Shown here piece by piece: positions 13,570 to 14,608 of a stretch of 14,608 nt of DNA (its first letter is position 1; each line of letters opens with the position of its first letter). Both the position numbers and the translations under genes were made by a program. Under the pieces are notes generated by a model, which saw only the letters and a program-made list of their open reading frames with translations, had not been told where the DNA came from and searched no databases. Source of the DNA: Thermoleophilaceae bacterium (GTDB lineage Bacteria; Actinomycetota; Thermoleophilia; Solirubrobacterales; Thermoleophilaceae); NCBI GenBank assembly GCA_013813135.1, contig JACCSF010000210.1, positions 1 through 14,608 on the forward strand, given 5' to 3'.

Positions 13570-13575
13570 AGTCTA
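13570..13575 (-). promoter_or_regulatory. leaderless-type -10 for hflX, overlapping a stop codon
   Basis: TAGACT on the minus strand ends exactly 7 nt before the hflX ATG. Its TAG is also the stop codon (13573-13575) of the DUF429 gene, so promoter and stop share bases. No clear -35. Confidence 0.5.
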
Positions 13576-14277
13576 GGCGCGCGACAGATGCAACCTCTCC
13601 ACCGGCGGCATCACCCCCCGGCGCGTGAACTCCGACGGGATCGACGCGCCCGGGAGCACCACGACACCCTCCTCCGGGTCGCCCAGCCAGCTGGCGTGGC
13701 CGACCGCGTAGCGGTGGGCACAGAGGGCGCAGACGATCGCGTCGATCTCCTCGATGCGGCGGTGCCAGAGGTCGCCGCCGTCGTCGATCACGTGGTCGCC
13801 GGCAAGCTCCTCCATTCGCATCGACACGCCGAGCGGATGGCGCTTGGCCGGCAGCCGGCGAGCCTGCAGCGCGCAGAACACGCCGTCGGCATTGGTCTCG
13901 AACAGCGGGGAGCGCCGGTACGCGCCCTCGTCGACCTGGCCTGTGCGCTCCTCTCCGCCGGGCGCGAACGCCGGCAGCTCGCGCAGCAGGTCGGCCAGGG
14001 AGCGCGTCTCCTGTGTGGCCGCCTGCGGAGCCACGCCGCGGCGCAGCAGCAGCGCGTCGCAGTCGCGCCCCGGGCGCCCGTTGCGCGGGCCCGCCAGCGG
14101 CGCGCCGATCCCGATCACCACGTCGCTGAGCTTGAGCAGCTCGCGCGCCACGTCCTCGGCCGACCCCGGCTCGTAGAACAGCGCGCTCAGCCGGACCGGC
14201 GGCTCCGGCGTGCGCACCTCCTCCAGCATGGCCAGCTGGAGCGAGCCCTGCGCCGCGACCACGCCGCAGTAGTGCAT
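13573..14277 (-). CDS. DUF429 family protein, degenerate at conserved Asp positions
   Basis: Encodes 234 residues. The body follows DUF429, a predicted RNase H-fold family: an N-terminal strand (HYCGVVAAQ), VVIGIGAPLAGPRNGRPGRDCD (53-74), FETNADGVFCAL (126-137), LPAKRHPLGVSMRMEEL (142-158), EIDAIVCALCAHRYA (177-191) and a final EEGVVVLPG. Typical members have GVD at the first strand and IDAP at the second; here these are GVV (5-7) and IGAP (57-60), so two acidic residues expected near the active site are missing, while Glu127 and Asp179 remain. It may be inactive or use a different function. The ATG directly abuts the TAG of the aminotransferase gene (no spacer), so the two are coupled. The family call rests on motif recall. 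Confidence 0.75.
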   Translation of the reverse strand: MHYCGVVAAQGSLQLAMLEEVRTPEPPVRLSALFYEPGSAEDVARELLKLSDVVIGIGAPLAGPRNGRPGRDCDALLLRRGVAPQAATQETRSLADLLRELPAFAPGGEERTGQVDEGAYRRSPLFETNADGVFCALQARRLPAKRHPLGVSMRMEELAGDHVIDDGGDLWHRRIEEIDAIVCALCAHRYAVGHASWLGDPEEGVVVLPGASIPSEFTRRGVMPPVERLHLSRA

Positions 14278-14608
14278 CTACCCGGCCGCCAGGCTGTCGC
14301 GCAGGCGCTCGACCGCCTCGGCCAGGCGCGCGTCCGGCACGGTCAGCGAGATGCGAAAGAAGCCCTCGCCGTTGGGGCCGTAGGCGCCACCCGGCGACAC
14401 CACCACGCCGGACTCCTCGAGCACCAGCTCGCAGTAGGACGCGGAGGTGTGGCCGCTGGGCACGGGCGCCCAGACGTAGATCGTGCCCTTCGGCCGGGTC
14501 ACGTCCACGCCGATCTCCCCCAGCGCGTCGCAGACCAGGTCGCGCCGGCGCTGGTAGATCGCGCCCATCTCCTCCGGCGGGCCCGCGTCGAGCGCGGCGG
14601 CCGCGGCG
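14278..14608 (-). CDS. LL-diaminopimelate-type aminotransferase, C-terminal part
   Basis: The frame is open to the window edge, so the start and most of the protein, including the PLP lysine, lie outside; about 109 C-terminal residues are visible. EMGAIYQRRRDLVCDALGEI, VTRPKGTIYVWAPVPSGHTS and EESGVVVSPGGAYGPNGEGFFRISLT are typical of the small domain of fold-type I aminotransferases annotated as LL-diaminopimelate or N-succinyl-DAP aminotransferase. The FRIS arginine binds the substrate carboxylate in this class. The product would supply diaminopimelate for lysine and peptidoglycan. Substrate identity is uncertain; aspartate or alanine-type relatives are possible. It lies upstream of DUF429 with no spacer. 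Confidence 0.82.
   Translation of the reverse strand, partial: AAAAALDAGPPEEMGAIYQRRRDLVCDALGEIGVDVTRPKGTIYVWAPVPSGHTSASYCELVLEESGVVVSPGGAYGPNGEGFFRISLTVPDARLAEAVERLRDSLAAG

Noticed and set aside
12201..13628. Plus-strand open frame (475 codons) opposite hflX
   Set aside because: Low-complexity Arg/Val/Gly/His composition and no motifs; hflX on the other strand is unambiguous.

Overview
The window is GC-rich bacterial chromosome with tightly packed genes and no phage, plasmid, IS, CRISPR, tRNA or rRNA signature. The gene set (MurT/GatD lipid II amidation, an LL-diaminopimelate-type aminotransferase, PilB-type pilus ATPase, DUF429, HflX) and the base composition suggest an actinobacterium. 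A deep lineage such as Thermoleophilia/Solirubrobacterales is my inference, not something proven by the sequence.

Layout, left to right. 1-140: no gene; it holds a potential rod-like RNA fold (1-100) and a perfect palindrome with stop codons in all six frames (123-144). 141-1063: two divergent small membrane proteins of unknown function. 1135-2738: a thioredoxin-TPR protein (CnoX/YbbN type), divergent from a CmoB-like methyltransferase that carries a perfect 33-bp in-frame tandem duplication. 2744-4283: a cyclophilin-type lipoprotein, divergent from a HAD-IIA phosphatase. 4287-4387: a perfect 50-bp tandem duplication covering the 3' end of the next gene, a dual-specificity-phosphatase-like protein without catalytic Cys and Arg (4359-4862).

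4927-9413 is a five-gene operon in which every junction overlaps (4, 1, 4 and 13 nt): class II glutamine amidotransferase, diacylglycerol/lipid kinase, MurT, a SAM methyltransferase, GatD. MurT and GatD form the enzyme that amidates the D-glutamate of lipid II, so the operon concerns cell envelope assembly. The methyltransferase lying between the two subunit genes is the most notable organisational feature.

9426-11554 (minus strand): a PilB/GspE-type pilus ATPase preceded by a STAS anti-anti-sigma-like protein. 11697-11786: a 29-codon single-span membrane protein with the clearest Shine-Dalgarno site I found. 11812-14608 (minus strand): a tight cluster read as aminotransferase (partial), DUF429, HflX, dUTPase.

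A recurring regulatory theme is a TAGNCT/TANNNT hexamer exactly 7 nt (sometimes 8-10) upstream of start codons that have no Shine-Dalgarno sequence, as expected for leaderless transcripts. In two divergent pairs (428/449 and 3466/3486) one near-palindromic hexamer could serve both genes. No gap longer than 300 bases lacks a gene.
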